Made by a program: the position numbers and the translations under genes | Shown: one piece after another, positions 9,231 through 17,849 of the stretch | Position numbering within the stretch: position 1 is the first letter of the stretch | Layout of the letters: each line of letters opens with the position of its first letter | Origin: Candidatus Sabulitectum sp. | Lineage (GTDB): Bacteria > Fermentibacterota > Fermentibacteria > Fermentibacterales > JCC-6 | Length of the DNA stretch: 34,435 nucleotides | Assembly (NCBI GenBank): GCA_023145375.1 | Contig: JAGLDY010000034.1 | Span: 1-34,435 of the forward strand | Direction: 5' to 3' | Notes under the pieces: generated by a model | Seen by the model: only the letters and a program-made list of their open reading frames with translations | Databases searched by the model: none | Told to the model about the DNA's origin: nothing

Positions 9231-10546
9231 TAGTTTATCTCCCTCGGATAGATACTTAGTATTCCCAGTAATCTGGCCAGGGTGGCCTCGGCAGTTTTCA
9301 GCGAAAAGAGGGCAGAGGCATAGTTTGTTCTGGCTTGGGTCAGGGCCAGGAATGCACCATCCATGTCCAGTCGAGTAATTATTCCAGCTTCGTAGGATAC
9401 CCTTGCTATCTCCGATCCTTCAATGGCCTGTTGTACAGTGGATTCTGCGGCAAGGACAGTTTCCCGGGCCTGATTCAGGGAGTTCCAAGATGCTGTAAAT
9501 TGTAGAAAAGCATAATTCTCCATGTCATCAGCGTTAGCATAAGAGGCAAGCATCTCTGATCTCGCAGTTCTGTAGCCACTGAAATCATTGATACCGTGGA
9601 AAATTGGGATCTGCAGAGATGCAGAAGTTGTCCAGTTCCTGGAATAGTCATCTCTGTGTATATCCTGGATATGATCGATGCCGGCCTGAAAATTGTAGCT
9701 GGTCTGGAAAACAAGTTTAGGGGCAAAGCCGGTTGCAGAAAGGGTAACCTGCGCCTCTCCCATACTTCTCATTTCCTTGGCGGTGGCAAGCACAGTACTG
9801 TTGGCCTCCATTATCGTCTGAGCCTCTTCAAATGTATCCGGCAGTTTCACAGGGAACGGGTCTGTCAGCTCTCCTTCAACCTCAGCAGGATGATCATGGT
9901 TAAACCCCATGCTTACAGAGAAGGCAGCTCTTGCGTTTTCAACTCCGGTTACCGCTGCGATGGAATCAGGTCTGCGGTTTTCATAGGCAACCTGGCTCTG
10001 AAGCAGCTCAAACCTGCTGATGGTTCCGGCACTGAATCTCTGCTCGGCAAGATAGAATCCTTCACGGGCAATATTCATTGCCTCCGAAGTGACATCAGAC
10101 ATCATCTCAGCCATGAGAACACTGTAAAAGGATAGGATTACATCAGCCACTGCGTCCTGCTCTGTCCCGATCAGAGAGATCTCAGAGAGGTTCAGTGCAC
10201 TGGAAGAGATAGAGGCCCCCGCCGGAGCCTGAAGAGTTATGGGCAGAGTCGCCGTAACTCCGTACATTGAAGACCATTCGGTGCCCATGGGTATGGTGCC
10301 CATGCCGGGAATTGTCATTTCCTGAATGTCATGGTTCCTCATGTATGACAGAGAGAAATCCACCTGCGGCAGGAACCAGGTATGCGCTGCATTCCTGCTC
10401 CACCGGCTGCTTTCCACTTTGTTTTCCGCAACGTTTATGTCTCCTCTTAGTTCCAAAGCTGTTTGCACTGCTTCATCTAGAGTAAAGGCAGATGCTTGCA
10501 CTCCCAGAAGAATAACCGGCATAAACACCATTACTTTTCGTATCAT
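9230..10546 (-). CDS. TolC-family outer-membrane efflux channel
   Basis: A 438-residue outer membrane factor. A signal peptide (MIRKVMVFMPVILLGVQASA) precedes the start typical of the family (FTLDEAVQTALELRGDINVAENKVESSRW). The two structural repeats of long alternating helices and beta strands are visible, the second starting near PDTFEEAQTIMEANSTVLATAKEMRS and ending with QARTNYASALFSLKTAEATLARLLG. It provides the exit duct for the RND pump encoded two genes on. The ATG overlaps the tetR stop by four bases (ATGA), so all four genes of the operon are translationally coupled. Confidence 0.94.
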   Translation of the reverse strand: MIRKVMVFMPVILLGVQASAFTLDEAVQTALELRGDINVAENKVESSRWSRNAAHTWFLPQVDFSLSYMRNHDIQEMTIPGMGTIPMGTEWSSMYGVTATLPITLQAPAGASISSSALNLSEISLIGTEQDAVADVILSFYSVLMAEMMSDVTSEAMNIAREGFYLAEQRFSAGTISRFELLQSQVAYENRRPDSIAAVTGVENARAAFSVSMGFNHDHPAEVEGELTDPFPVKLPDTFEEAQTIMEANSTVLATAKEMRSMGEAQVTLSATGFAPKLVFQTSYNFQAGIDHIQDIHRDDYSRNWTTSASLQIPIFHGINDFSGYRTARSEMLASYANADDMENYAFLQFTASWNSLNQARETVLAAESTVQQAIEGSEIARVSYEAGIITRLDMDGAFLALTQARTNYASALFSLKTAEATLARLLGILSIYPREIN

Positions 10547-11142
10547 TTTGTGTGCCTCTTTTCTGTCCCAACACCATCAAAAACCAGCCGAACCAGCATT
10601 TCTGCAAAGGAGGTTGGATCTGTGGCTGTTAAAAATTCCTTTCCGTGTATCCGAAGAGCCCCATCAAGAAGCGAGTTAGTCATGGCCATTATCAGATGCA
10701 GGTCAGCATCCTCTCTGATCTCGCCTCGGATCTTTGCATTGTCAAATGCAGGCTGAAGTCGGTTGAACATTGTGATGATCTTTGGACGGGACTCTGCTCC
10801 TCCAATTGTTTTGCTGGTGGCCATGATCCTCACGGCGTTGGATATCTCAGGGTGCCGGGTCATAAGCTCAATTCTGCCTCTGATTATCCGGATAAGGATA
10901 TCCCTGAACGGGGAGTCCGGCTGAATGCAGTCGGTCAGGATCACCTGCAGAGTTTGTTCAATATGTGTGACCAGGTGGTTGTAATAACCGACCTTGCTTC
11001 CAAAATAGTAGTAGATCATTGGTTTTGTCACACCAGCTTCAAAAGCCACATCATCCATGGATATCTTATCAGGAGTTTTTTGTGCGAGTAGCAGGAGACC
11101 TGCATGCAGTAATTTTTCCCTGTTATCTTTGTTTTTCGGCAT
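10543..11142 (-). CDS. TetR-family repressor of the efflux operon
   Basis: A 199-residue regulator. The TetR helix-turn-helix is at about 22-52 (ISMDDVAFEAGVTKPMIYYYFGSK), followed by a variable ligand-binding half. The ATG at 11142 is chosen over one at 11184 because it has an AGGG site 7 bases upstream and because the upper ATG lies inside the predicted -10 box. It is the first gene of the operon, with an ATGA overlap into the tolC homologue. A perfect palindrome sits 20 bases upstream next to the promoter. Autorepression relieved by a pump substrate is the usual arrangement; here it is inferred from position. Confidence 0.92.
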   Translation of the reverse strand: MPKNKDNREKLLHAGLLLLAQKTPDKISMDDVAFEAGVTKPMIYYYFGSKVGYYNHLVTHIEQTLQVILTDCIQPDSPFRDILIRIIRGRIELMTRHPEISNAVRIMATSKTIGGAESRPKIITMFNRLQPAFDNAKIRGEIREDADLHLIMAMTNSLLDGALRIHGKEFLTATDPTSFAEMLVRLVFDGVGTEKRHTK

Positions 11143-11161
11143 TGCTATTTCCCTTTGTTTC

Positions 11162-11179
11162 TTACTTACGGGTAAGTAA
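11162..11179. promoter_or_regulatory. Palindromic operator for the TetR-family repressor
   Basis: TTACTTAC-gg-GTAAGTAA, a perfect 8+8 inverted repeat with a 2-base centre, directly downstream of the predicted -10 of the tetR operon and upstream of its start codon. Size, symmetry and position match TetR-family operators that block initiation or clearance. Confidence 0.75.
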
Positions 11180-11207
11180 AACATATTGTGGAAACGGAGA
11201 TCGTCAA
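11180..11207 (-). promoter_or_regulatory. Predicted sigma70-type promoter of the efflux operon
   Basis: On the minus strand, TTGACG (11207-11202), a 16-base spacer, then TATGTT (11185-11180). The transcription start would fall inside the palindromic operator immediately downstream, consistent with autorepression. Recognised by consensus only. Confidence 0.55.
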
Positions 11208-11360
11208 TACCTGTCGGTTTATTGATTCCCCACAGCTTCCGGTTTGGGAATGAAACTTTACTGCCCCTTTTGTGTTACTCCTTTTGTGGTTAGATTCGCA
11301 CTTCGTTTGTTAGTGCAGGATTTTTTATGAAGTTTGTCTACATTAGAAGAAAGGTTAAGT

Positions 11361-13373
11361 ATGACGCTTTTTCTGCAAGTTGCAATGATTCTGATGTCTG
11401 TTCAGGCAGCAGATGTTACATTTACCCTTGACCCTGCCGCGGTTCAGTTCACCGCTTTCCGCGGGGAAGAGGTTGTCTACATACCTGGAGGAGCCTCCCC
11501 GTTTGTAGATGGAGAACCGGGTCTTCCCGGAATGGGTTACTCAATGGTAATTCCACAGGGAACATACCTTGAGAGTGTTGAGGTTGAGGTGCTGTCAACG
11601 GTAGCTCTTCCTGGAATTCACAGGATAGCTCCTGTTCTTTCAGTTGCCTTTGATGAGCAAATTCCAGCAGTTATACCTCATTCCAGTAGTTATACAAGAG
11701 GTGCATTCCCAACGGCGTCCATTTTTGATGTCAACACAGGCAACAAGACCGGATTCAGGGTAGCTTCTTTTGTTTATGTCCCTTTCACATGGGATCCTTC
11801 AACTGGAACCCTTTCTGTTGTAACCAGCGCAGTTCTTACACCGGTAACTGCACCGGCAACAGATGCTCCTCAGCTCAGACTTTCCGACTATCAGGTAAGT
11901 ACAGCCATCTCGGCTCTTCAGTCGGTGGTTCGGAATCCTGAGATGCTTGAAGCCTATGCCCCTGAGATCGTCGGAGGCGTTGATGGTGCTCCCTGGGTTC
12001 TTATCTCAGATGAATCTCACGAGACAACTCTTCAGCCACTTCTTGACCTCAGAGCTACCACTCATGGTTCTCAGTTCGTTTCCACCCAGTGGATCTACGC
12101 GAACTATACCGGCTACGATACACAGGAGCAGATCAGAAACTATCTTATCGATGCTTACGAAAATCAGGGGCTGGTTTACGCCCTGATCGTTGGCGATTTC
12201 GGAGAGACTACAAGAATTTCCAGCCTGAAAATTGGTTCTACAGGTCCCATGAATTCAACTGCCGACCTCTACTACAGTGATCTGGATGGTACCTGGGACG
12301 CGGACAACGACCACAAATACGGTGAGCTTGGCGATGGTCTTGACTACTATTCAGATATCTACACAGGAAGATTCAGTACAAATGTGACCAGTCGTCTCAC
12401 CACAATGATGAACAGAACAGTGGCTTACGAGACCACATCCCCTGCCGGTGACTGGCAGACTACAGCAGCTCTTGCAGGTGCTCTTCTCTGGCCCCCTTAC
12501 TCTGGAGCCAAGGTTTGTGATTCCATTTCAGTAAGAATTCCTTCTTCCTGGACAGAGCACAAGCTGTATGAAACATCAGCGGGTCACCCGAACAATCTGA
12601 TTACTCTGATCAACCAGGGCGTGTCCTACTGTAGCTCCAACGGGCATGGTTACTATGCAGGTATCTACTGGTACTCGAATCCTCCCACAGACCTCATTTC
12701 CGCCGGTAACTACACTGGTCTTACAAACAATGACATGCCTACAGTATTCCACTCCATTGCCTGTCTTTCTGGAAACATCCAGAATGTTGCTTCCATTGCG
12801 GAGAGGCTGATGTTCTGGCCTTCGGGTGGCGGTATTGCAGTAATGTTCAACTCAAATAACGGATGGGGTCAACCGCCCAATTTCGGAGCCAGTGAATGGC
12901 TTGAGCTCTATTTTGCTGAAGTTTTATTTGTGGGAGAGCAGTATGAGATCGGTGTTACCCACTCAATTTCAAAGGATGAGTTCAAGGCAAATGTCAGTAT
13001 CGGCATGCAGACATGGGTTCTTCAGGAGAACAACCTTCTCGGTGACCCTGCACTCAGATTCATTGCGGGTCAGACGGGAATAGAAGAGGGAGAAGGCAAC
13101 CCCGGCGTTGTTTCACCTCTTATCTCTGCTCCCAGTCCTAATCCTGTAAGTGGAACATGTGCTGTGAACTTCACAATGCCTTCCGCCGGAACTGCAACAG
13201 TAGCAGTTTATGACCTTTCCGGCAGGATTGCCGCAACTGTTCATGACGGCCTCCTCAGTGAAGGACAGGGAAGCCTCAGCTTTGATGCCTCCAGCCTTCC
13301 TTCAGGATGTTACACCATTGTAATCAGTTCTCAGACTGGATCAGCTTCCACACAGATGCTGGTTCTCCGCTGA
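11361..13373 (+). CDS. Gingipain-like C25 family cysteine peptidase, copy 1
   Basis: A 670-residue secreted protease. The ATG at 11361 is preferred to an upstream TTG at 11334: it has an AAAGG site and begins the signal peptide (MTLFLQVAMILMSVQAA). About 20-200 is a propeptide-like region, then the C25 catalytic domain with His429 (NGHGYYAG) and Cys468 (SIACLSGN), the order expected of the gingipain His-Cys dyad. The last 80 residues form a sorting-type beta-sandwich (SPNPVSGTCAVNF, VYDLSGR, LPSGCYTIVI), which in FCB bacteria directs export through the type IX system and surface attachment. It is followed by a strong terminator, so it is probably transcribed separately from the near-identical copy 2. 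Confidence 0.9.
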   Translation: MTLFLQVAMILMSVQAADVTFTLDPAAVQFTAFRGEEVVYIPGGASPFVDGEPGLPGMGYSMVIPQGTYLESVEVEVLSTVALPGIHRIAPVLSVAFDEQIPAVIPHSSSYTRGAFPTASIFDVNTGNKTGFRVASFVYVPFTWDPSTGTLSVVTSAVLTPVTAPATDAPQLRLSDYQVSTAISALQSVVRNPEMLEAYAPEIVGGVDGAPWVLISDESHETTLQPLLDLRATTHGSQFVSTQWIYANYTGYDTQEQIRNYLIDAYENQGLVYALIVGDFGETTRISSLKIGSTGPMNSTADLYYSDLDGTWDADNDHKYGELGDGLDYYSDIYTGRFSTNVTSRLTTMMNRTVAYETTSPAGDWQTTAALAGALLWPPYSGAKVCDSISVRIPSSWTEHKLYETSAGHPNNLITLINQGVSYCSSNGHGYYAGIYWYSNPPTDLISAGNYTGLTNNDMPTVFHSIACLSGNIQNVASIAERLMFWPSGGGIAVMFNSNNGWGQPPNFGASEWLELYFAEVLFVGEQYEIGVTHSISKDEFKANVSIGMQTWVLQENNLLGDPALRFIAGQTGIEEGEGNPGVVSPLISAPSPNPVSGTCAVNFTMPSAGTATVAVYDLSGRIAATVHDGLLSEGQGSLSFDASSLPSGCYTIVISSQTGSASTQMLVLR

Positions 13374-13392
13374 GGCACCGTTAATAAGTAAG

Positions 13393-13426
13393 AAAAGGGC
13401 CATCCGGGAAATCGGATGGCCTTTTT
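13393..13426 (+). terminator. Rho-independent terminator after C25 copy 1
   Basis: A 9-bp stem GGCCATCCG / CGGATGGCC (loop GGAAAT) flanked by AAAAG and TTTTT, 20 bases after the stop. A related but altered hairpin follows copy 2, as expected if the duplication included the terminator. Confidence 0.88.
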
Positions 13427-13450
13427 CCGTAGACTGATTTGAGGTTTGAT

Positions 13451-15475
13451 ATGACGCTTTTTCTGCAGGCTGCAATGATTCTGATGTCTGTTCAGGCAGC
13501 AGATGTTACATTTACCCTTGACCCTGCTGCGGTTCAGTTCACCGCCTTCCGCGGGGAAGAGGCTGTCTACATACCTGGAGGATCCTCCCCGTTTGTAGAT
13601 GGAGAACCGGGTCTTCCCGGAATGGGTTACTCAATGGTAATTCCACAGGGAACATACCTTGAGAGTGTTGAGGTCGAGGTGCTGTCAACGGCAGCTCTTC
13701 CTGGAATTCACAGGATAGCTCCTGTTCTTTCAGTTGCTTTCAGTGAGCAGATCCCAGCAGTTATTCCTCATTCCAGTAGTTATATGAGGGGTACATTTCC
13801 AACAGCCTCCATTTTTGATGTCAACACAGGCAACAAGACCGGATTCAGGGTTGCTTCCTTTGTTTATGTCCCTTTCACATGGGACCCTTCAACAGGAACC
13901 CTTTCCGTGGTAACCAGTGCTGTTCTTACACCGGTAACTGCACCGGCAACAGATGCCCCTCAGCTCAGACTTTCCGACTATCAGGTGAGTACAGCCATCT
14001 CGGCTCTTCAGTCGGTGGTTCGGAATCCTGAGATGCTTGAAGCCTATGCCCCAGAGATCGTCGGCGGTGTTGATGGTGCTCCATGGGTACTTATCGCGGA
14101 TGAATCCCACGAGACAACCCTTCAGCCACTTCTGACTCTCAGAGCTACCACTCATGGTTCTGATTTTGTTTCCACCCAGTGGATCTACGCGAACTACACC
14201 GGCTACGATACACCGGAGCAGATTAGAAATTATCTTATCGATGCTTACGAGAATCAGGGTCTTGTATACGCCCTTATCGTTGGTGATTTTGGAGAAACAA
14301 CCCGTGTTTCAGGCCTGAAGATAGGTAGCACAGGCCCGATGAATACAACTGCTGATCTTTACTACAGTGATCTGAATGGAACATGGGACATAGACAACGA
14401 CCACATCTATGGAGAGCTCGGTGATGGTCTTGACTACTACTCAGACATCTATACCGGAAGATTCAGCACAGATGTACCAGCCCGTCTTTCCACCATGGTT
14501 GACAAAACGGTTGCATATGAAACGAACTCCCCTTCGGGTAGCTGGCAGACCACAGCGCTCCTTGCGGGAGCAGGTCTCTGGATCGAAGATCCTCCAGGCT
14601 ACTGGGGATCATTTATCTGTGATTCGATCGACTCCAGAATACCTGAACCCTGGACAGTGCACAAACTGTATGAAGACTATTCCTCACATCCGAACAATCA
14701 GATAGAGCTTTACAACCAGGGCGTTTCTTACAGCAGTCTGAATGGACACGGGGGCTCTGGGGGGGTTTACTGGTATTCTTTTCCCCCTACAGGTATTGTT
14801 ACCAACGCAAACTATTTCGATATGAATAACGATGGAATGCCTGTGGTTTTTCACTCGATGGCTTGCAGTCCCGGTTATCTTCAGAATGTAGCATGTATAG
14901 CTGAAAGACTGATGTTCTGGCACTCAGGTGGTGCTATAGCAGTAATGTTCAATTCACATTATGGGTGGGGCTCCCCACCCAACCTCGGTGCAAGCGAATG
15001 GCTTGAACTGTATTTTGCTGAAGTTCTTTTCGTGGAAGAGCAGTATGAGATCGGTGTTGCCCACTCAATTTCAAAGGATGAGTTCAAAGCAAATATATCC
15101 GTTCCTATGCAAACCTGGGTGCTTCAGGAGAATAACCTTCTCGGCGACCCTGCACTCAGATTCATTGCAGGTCAGACTGGAATAGAAGAGGGAGAGGGCA
15201 ACCCTGGTGTTGTCTCACCTATTCTCTCTGCTCCCAGCCCTAATCCTGTAAGCGGAACATGTGCTGTGAACTTCACAATGCCAGCGGCAGCTACAGCAAC
15301 AGTGGCGGTTTATGACCTTTCCGGCAGAATTGCCGCAACGGTTCATGACGGTCTCCTCAGCGAAGGACAGGGAAGCCTCAGCTTTGATGCTTCCAGCCTT
15401 CCTTCAGGATGCTACACCATTGTTATAAGCTCGCAGACCGGATCAGCTTCCACACAGGTGCTGGTTCTGCGATAA
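13451..15475 (+). CDS. Gingipain-like C25 family cysteine peptidase, copy 2
   Basis: A 674-residue paralogue of the preceding gene. The ATG has a GAGG site 6 bases upstream; an in-frame TTG at 13439 is less likely. The signal peptide, prodomain and C-terminal sorting domain are almost identical to copy 1. The stretch from about residue 350 to 480 differs clearly, including the segment before the catalytic His (LWIEDPPGYWGSFICDSID against LWPPYSGAKVCDSIS). His433 (NGHGGSGG) and Cys472 (SMACSPGY) keep the 39-residue spacing of copy 1, so both copies look active. The pattern suggests a tandem duplication with the specificity region changed and the targeting parts kept uniform. Confidence 0.9.
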   Translation: MTLFLQAAMILMSVQAADVTFTLDPAAVQFTAFRGEEAVYIPGGSSPFVDGEPGLPGMGYSMVIPQGTYLESVEVEVLSTAALPGIHRIAPVLSVAFSEQIPAVIPHSSSYMRGTFPTASIFDVNTGNKTGFRVASFVYVPFTWDPSTGTLSVVTSAVLTPVTAPATDAPQLRLSDYQVSTAISALQSVVRNPEMLEAYAPEIVGGVDGAPWVLIADESHETTLQPLLTLRATTHGSDFVSTQWIYANYTGYDTPEQIRNYLIDAYENQGLVYALIVGDFGETTRVSGLKIGSTGPMNTTADLYYSDLNGTWDIDNDHIYGELGDGLDYYSDIYTGRFSTDVPARLSTMVDKTVAYETNSPSGSWQTTALLAGAGLWIEDPPGYWGSFICDSIDSRIPEPWTVHKLYEDYSSHPNNQIELYNQGVSYSSLNGHGGSGGVYWYSFPPTGIVTNANYFDMNNDGMPVVFHSMACSPGYLQNVACIAERLMFWHSGGAIAVMFNSHYGWGSPPNLGASEWLELYFAEVLFVEEQYEIGVAHSISKDEFKANISVPMQTWVLQENNLLGDPALRFIAGQTGIEEGEGNPGVVSPILSAPSPNPVSGTCAVNFTMPAAATATVAVYDLSGRIAATVHDGLLSEGQGSLSFDASSLPSGCYTIVISSQTGSASTQVLVLR

Positions 15476-15496
15476 AGTACCGTTAAGAATTAAGAA

Positions 15497-15526
15497 GAAG
15501 GCCATCCGGGAAATAGGGTGGCCTTC
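15497..15526. terminator. Hairpin shared by convergent genes after C25 copy 2
   Basis: An 11-bp stem (GAAGGCCATCC / GGGTGGCCTTC, one G-T pair on the plus strand, loop of 8). It lacks a T-run on the plus strand but has a T-rich tail on the minus strand (TTCTTAATT). It overlaps the stop codon of the minus-strand gene, so it could serve both directions. It corresponds to the terminator of copy 1 with a changed right arm. Confidence 0.6.
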
Positions 15527-15758
15527 AAAAACCGTTGGTACTTGTTTTTTCGGGAGGTTCAAGCTCAATTCGTTCTTCCTCAGGTTTTATCATGTCCTCA
15601 ATGAAGAATCCCGCAGGAAGGCCAAATCCCCTTGAGGGAAGAGCAGTGTATTTTTTCTCTTCTCTGGATGGATTGCAGAGTATGTAGAAAGGTATTCCAT
15701 CCCGCTTTGCAGCACGAACAGCAGCTTCTGTTATTTCTGGAAGATCGGCAAAGTACAT
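15525..15758 (-). CDS. Small cytoplasmic protein of unknown function
   Basis: A 77-residue protein (MYFADLPEITEAAVRAAKRD...). It has a near-consensus ribosome site (AAGGAG, 7 bases before ATG), which makes it a real gene despite its size. There is no signal peptide or membrane helix. The N-terminal half looks like an alpha/beta segment, and the C-terminus is acidic and proline-rich (KPEEERIELEPPEK), so probably unstructured. The stop lies inside the hairpin shared with the C25 gene. It lies downstream of the Spy-like gene on the same strand but is separated from it by a terminator. I do not recognise the family. Confidence 0.65.
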   Translation of the reverse strand: MYFADLPEITEAAVRAAKRDGIPFYILCNPSREEKKYTALPSRGFGLPAGFFIEDMIKPEEERIELEPPEKTSTNGF

Positions 15759-15784
15759 TTCAATCTCCTTCTCCCTGAAAATAC

Positions 15785-15811
15785 AAAAAAAAGGAGGCCG
15801 GTGAAACCTCC
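15785..15811 (-). terminator. Terminator of the Spy-like gene
   Basis: On the minus strand a GGAGG / CCTCC stem (loop of 9) is followed by eight T residues. It lies 20 bases past the Spy-like gene stop and 27 bases before the start of the small gene downstream. Confidence 0.75.
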
Positions 15812-15830
15812 CCTTTTCCAGCAGCAGTTC

Positions 15831-16340
15831 TTATCTGTGGGGGTGTACTCCCATGCCGCCATGCTCGCTCGATCTCATTTCCATGGAACCCGGTTCAAAT
15901 TCTGCAAGAGTGGCAAGCTGTTCTGCAGTGAGGAGGTCGTGAATATCAACCAGAGCCCTGGCTATGATCACATTTGCTTCTTCCATTTTGTCCAGTCTTC
16001 CATTAAGAAGAGACTCTACCTGTGAAGTGGTAATGGTGGGGGAGGAGAAGAGCTCAAGAAAATCCTCTCTCTGATCACCGGCTTCCTCGGCGCCTCTCAA
16101 ACTTTCCATTGAGTTCCTGGTTTCTTCCATAATGTCCATTATTGCTTCCCGCTGGTCATCAGTCAGATCAAGCATTCTCATCATTGGTAGCATTCTCTGG
16201 AAGAAATCTCCTCCTGCCTGTCCGCCAGGTCTCTGATGTTCCATTCCCCTGCCGGGCATTCCGCCTGGCTGTGCAATGGCTGCTCCTGTAAGCAGCAGAA
16301 TGGCTGCAGCTGTTGCTATTACTGTTGTTTTTCTCTTCAT
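15831..16340 (-). CDS. Spy/CpxP-like periplasmic LTxxQ protein
   Basis: A 169-residue protein with a Sec signal peptide (cleavage after about residue 23, AIA|QPGG). It has two LTxxQ signatures, LTDDQ (59-63) and LTAEQ (137-141), joined by a helical, Met- and acid-rich core (residues 45-140). This is the hallmark of the Spy/CpxP/ZraP group: ATP-independent periplasmic chaperones or metal-responsive accessory proteins. The tails are rich in Met, His and Gly (GGMPGRGMEHQRPGG; SEHGGMGVHPHR), suggesting metal contact. It is preceded by AAAGGAG and by tandem 10-bp repeats that may bind a response regulator. It is monocistronic by its own terminator. Confidence 0.85.
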   Translation of the reverse strand: MKRKTTVIATAAAILLLTGAAIAQPGGMPGRGMEHQRPGGQAGGDFFQRMLPMMRMLDLTDDQREAIMDIMEETRNSMESLRGAEEAGDQREDFLELFSSPTITTSQVESLLNGRLDKMEEANVIIARALVDIHDLLTAEQLATLAEFEPGSMEMRSSEHGGMGVHPHR

Positions 16341-16410
16341 TTCATTCTCCTTTCGTTGCTGGTTCTTCTCAGTACAAATGAATAATGAAAGATGAATGAC
16401 TCGGGAGAGT

Positions 16411-16437
16411 TAACATTTTGTAACAGATTGTAACAGA
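16411..16437 (-). promoter_or_regulatory. Tandem 10-bp repeats upstream of the Spy-like gene
   Basis: On the minus strand TCTGTTACAA occurs twice in perfect tandem (16437-16418), followed by a weaker third unit (AATGTTAACT). The period equals one helical turn, as in OmpR/PhoB-family sites. A -10-like CATTAT follows at 16387-16382, placing the repeats just upstream of the -35 position. Spy and CpxP are classic targets of the CpxR response regulator, so envelope-stress control is a reasonable inference; no regulator gene is in the window. Confidence 0.5.
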
Positions 16438-16462
16438 GAAGGGGGAGCCGATAAGCCCCCCC
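16438..16462 (-). terminator. Possible terminator of the FadL-type gene
   Basis: On the minus strand an 8-bp stem (GGGGGGGC / GCTCCCCC with one G-U pair) follows the barrel gene stop by about 20 bases. The U tract is weak (TTCTCTGTT). It abuts the repeats upstream of the Spy-like gene. Confidence 0.5.
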
Positions 16463-16483
16463 CTGGTAAATGAACTGAATAGG

Positions 16484-17764
16484 CTAGAAAGAGGCGTTGA
16501 CCCCGGCAGCAACGAAGAACACCTTTTTGTCAAAGGACTCTCCTGTGTAGACCCCTGCGCCCTCACCTTCTTTAAAGAATGTGGTTCCTCCAGCCAGAGT
16601 AAAATCCAGGACCTCATTTGCCTGCCAGTTGATACCTCCGGAGAGAAGACCGGCATTGAGATTGTATTCAAGATCGGTATAGGTGGAGTCGCAGCCGCCA
16701 TAATTCGAGTAGCTGTATCCAAGAGCACCTGCCAGTGCGTCATTGAACTGGTAACGACCGCTTATGCCTGCTTCCCATCCGTCGCCGTAGGCATCAACTA
16801 TTCCGTCATCCTCACCCTGATCAGAGGCTTCAATAAAGTAGAAGTTGGCTGAGCCACCCAAACGGAATTTTTCATTGACCATCATCTCCACACCAATGGC
16901 TGCAACAGCGGGAAGGTCTCTTCTCTGCATTGCGCCATCAGCAAGGTGCGGCATCAGCACATCCCAGCTAGAGGCTACATTTGCAGTGGACTCAAAATCA
17001 AGTGCAGTAGCCGTCTCGTATCTGGCAGCCAGATTGATTCGATTCCCAGGTTTGTAATCCACGCTGAAGACAGCAGATATTCCAGCAGCAGATCTGTCCA
17101 CATCGAGCTCGGCAGAGGCTGTGCCAACAGGCAGACCTGTTGCCATATCAACTACCGTGAAAGAACCTTCGCCCTTGTAGTTTCTATGTCCTGATGTATA
17201 TCTGCCTGAGACACCGCAGCTGAATTTGTCGTCAAAGGCATAGGCCAGACCGGCGATTCCTCTCATGTAAAAGGATGTACCCTCCATGGAGCCTTCGTTG
17301 AGAAGAGCAAAATGAGTGGGTCCGTACTGGGCCTGAACAAGAACGGTTTGAAGCAGGGGCATGATGAAAAGGCCGTCCTCGTAGTCAACACTCCCCCCAC
17401 CTGCTGGAACGGTAAAACCACCAAAAGCAGCAAGCTTCCCGGTTTTGTAGACTGCATAAAAGTTTGGGATGAAAGTAGTAGGAACTGTGGTAGAGAGTTC
17501 GGTCTCTTCGGTGGCTCCCAGTAAAGTACCTGTAATGGTGTATTCTTTGCCAATGTACTGGCCGCTGAAGTTAAGATGAATACCGTCATCCATGAAGGCA
17601 AGACCCGCGGGATTATAAGTGACACCATCCGCACAGTCGGTAACAGCATTTCTGGACAGTTCCATGAGATATTCAGCACTTCTGATCCCGAGGATGTCAA
17701 TATTGCCCGCCAGCGCCAGACCTGTTGTAAGAACAAGCACACAGACCAGTAAAAGATTTCGCAT
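16484..17764 (-). CDS. FadL/OMPP1-family outer-membrane barrel
   Basis: A 426-residue protein. The ATG at 17764 is preferred over 17794 because GAGGGAGGGG precedes it and the signal peptide starts there (MRNLLLVCVLVLTTGLALAG). The mature N-terminus has the plug-region motif of the family (NAVTDCADGVTYNPAGLAFMDDG), where NPAG is characteristic. Many amphipathic strands follow (INLAARYETATALDF, AAIGVEMMVNEKFRLGGSANFYF) and the chain ends in Phe, as barrels do for BAM recognition. Family members move hydrophobic compounds such as fatty acids or aromatics across the outer membrane; FCB relatives include PorV-type proteins. It is probably co-transcribed with the propeller lipoprotein 85 bases upstream. 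Confidence 0.85.
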   Translation of the reverse strand: MRNLLLVCVLVLTTGLALAGNIDILGIRSAEYLMELSRNAVTDCADGVTYNPAGLAFMDDGIHLNFSGQYIGKEYTITGTLLGATEETELSTTVPTTFIPNFYAVYKTGKLAAFGGFTVPAGGGSVDYEDGLFIMPLLQTVLVQAQYGPTHFALLNEGSMEGTSFYMRGIAGLAYAFDDKFSCGVSGRYTSGHRNYKGEGSFTVVDMATGLPVGTASAELDVDRSAAGISAVFSVDYKPGNRINLAARYETATALDFESTANVASSWDVLMPHLADGAMQRRDLPAVAAIGVEMMVNEKFRLGGSANFYFIEASDQGEDDGIVDAYGDGWEAGISGRYQFNDALAGALGYSYSNYGGCDSTYTDLEYNLNAGLLSGGINWQANEVLDFTLAGGTTFFKEGEGAGVYTGESFDKKVFFVAAGVNASF

Positions 17765-17849
17765 TACCCCTCCCTCGTTGATTGTCATACGCAAAACGCT
17801 ACACTCCGGGCAATCTACCCACAGAAGGAAGAGCGGTCAACGGAATCAG

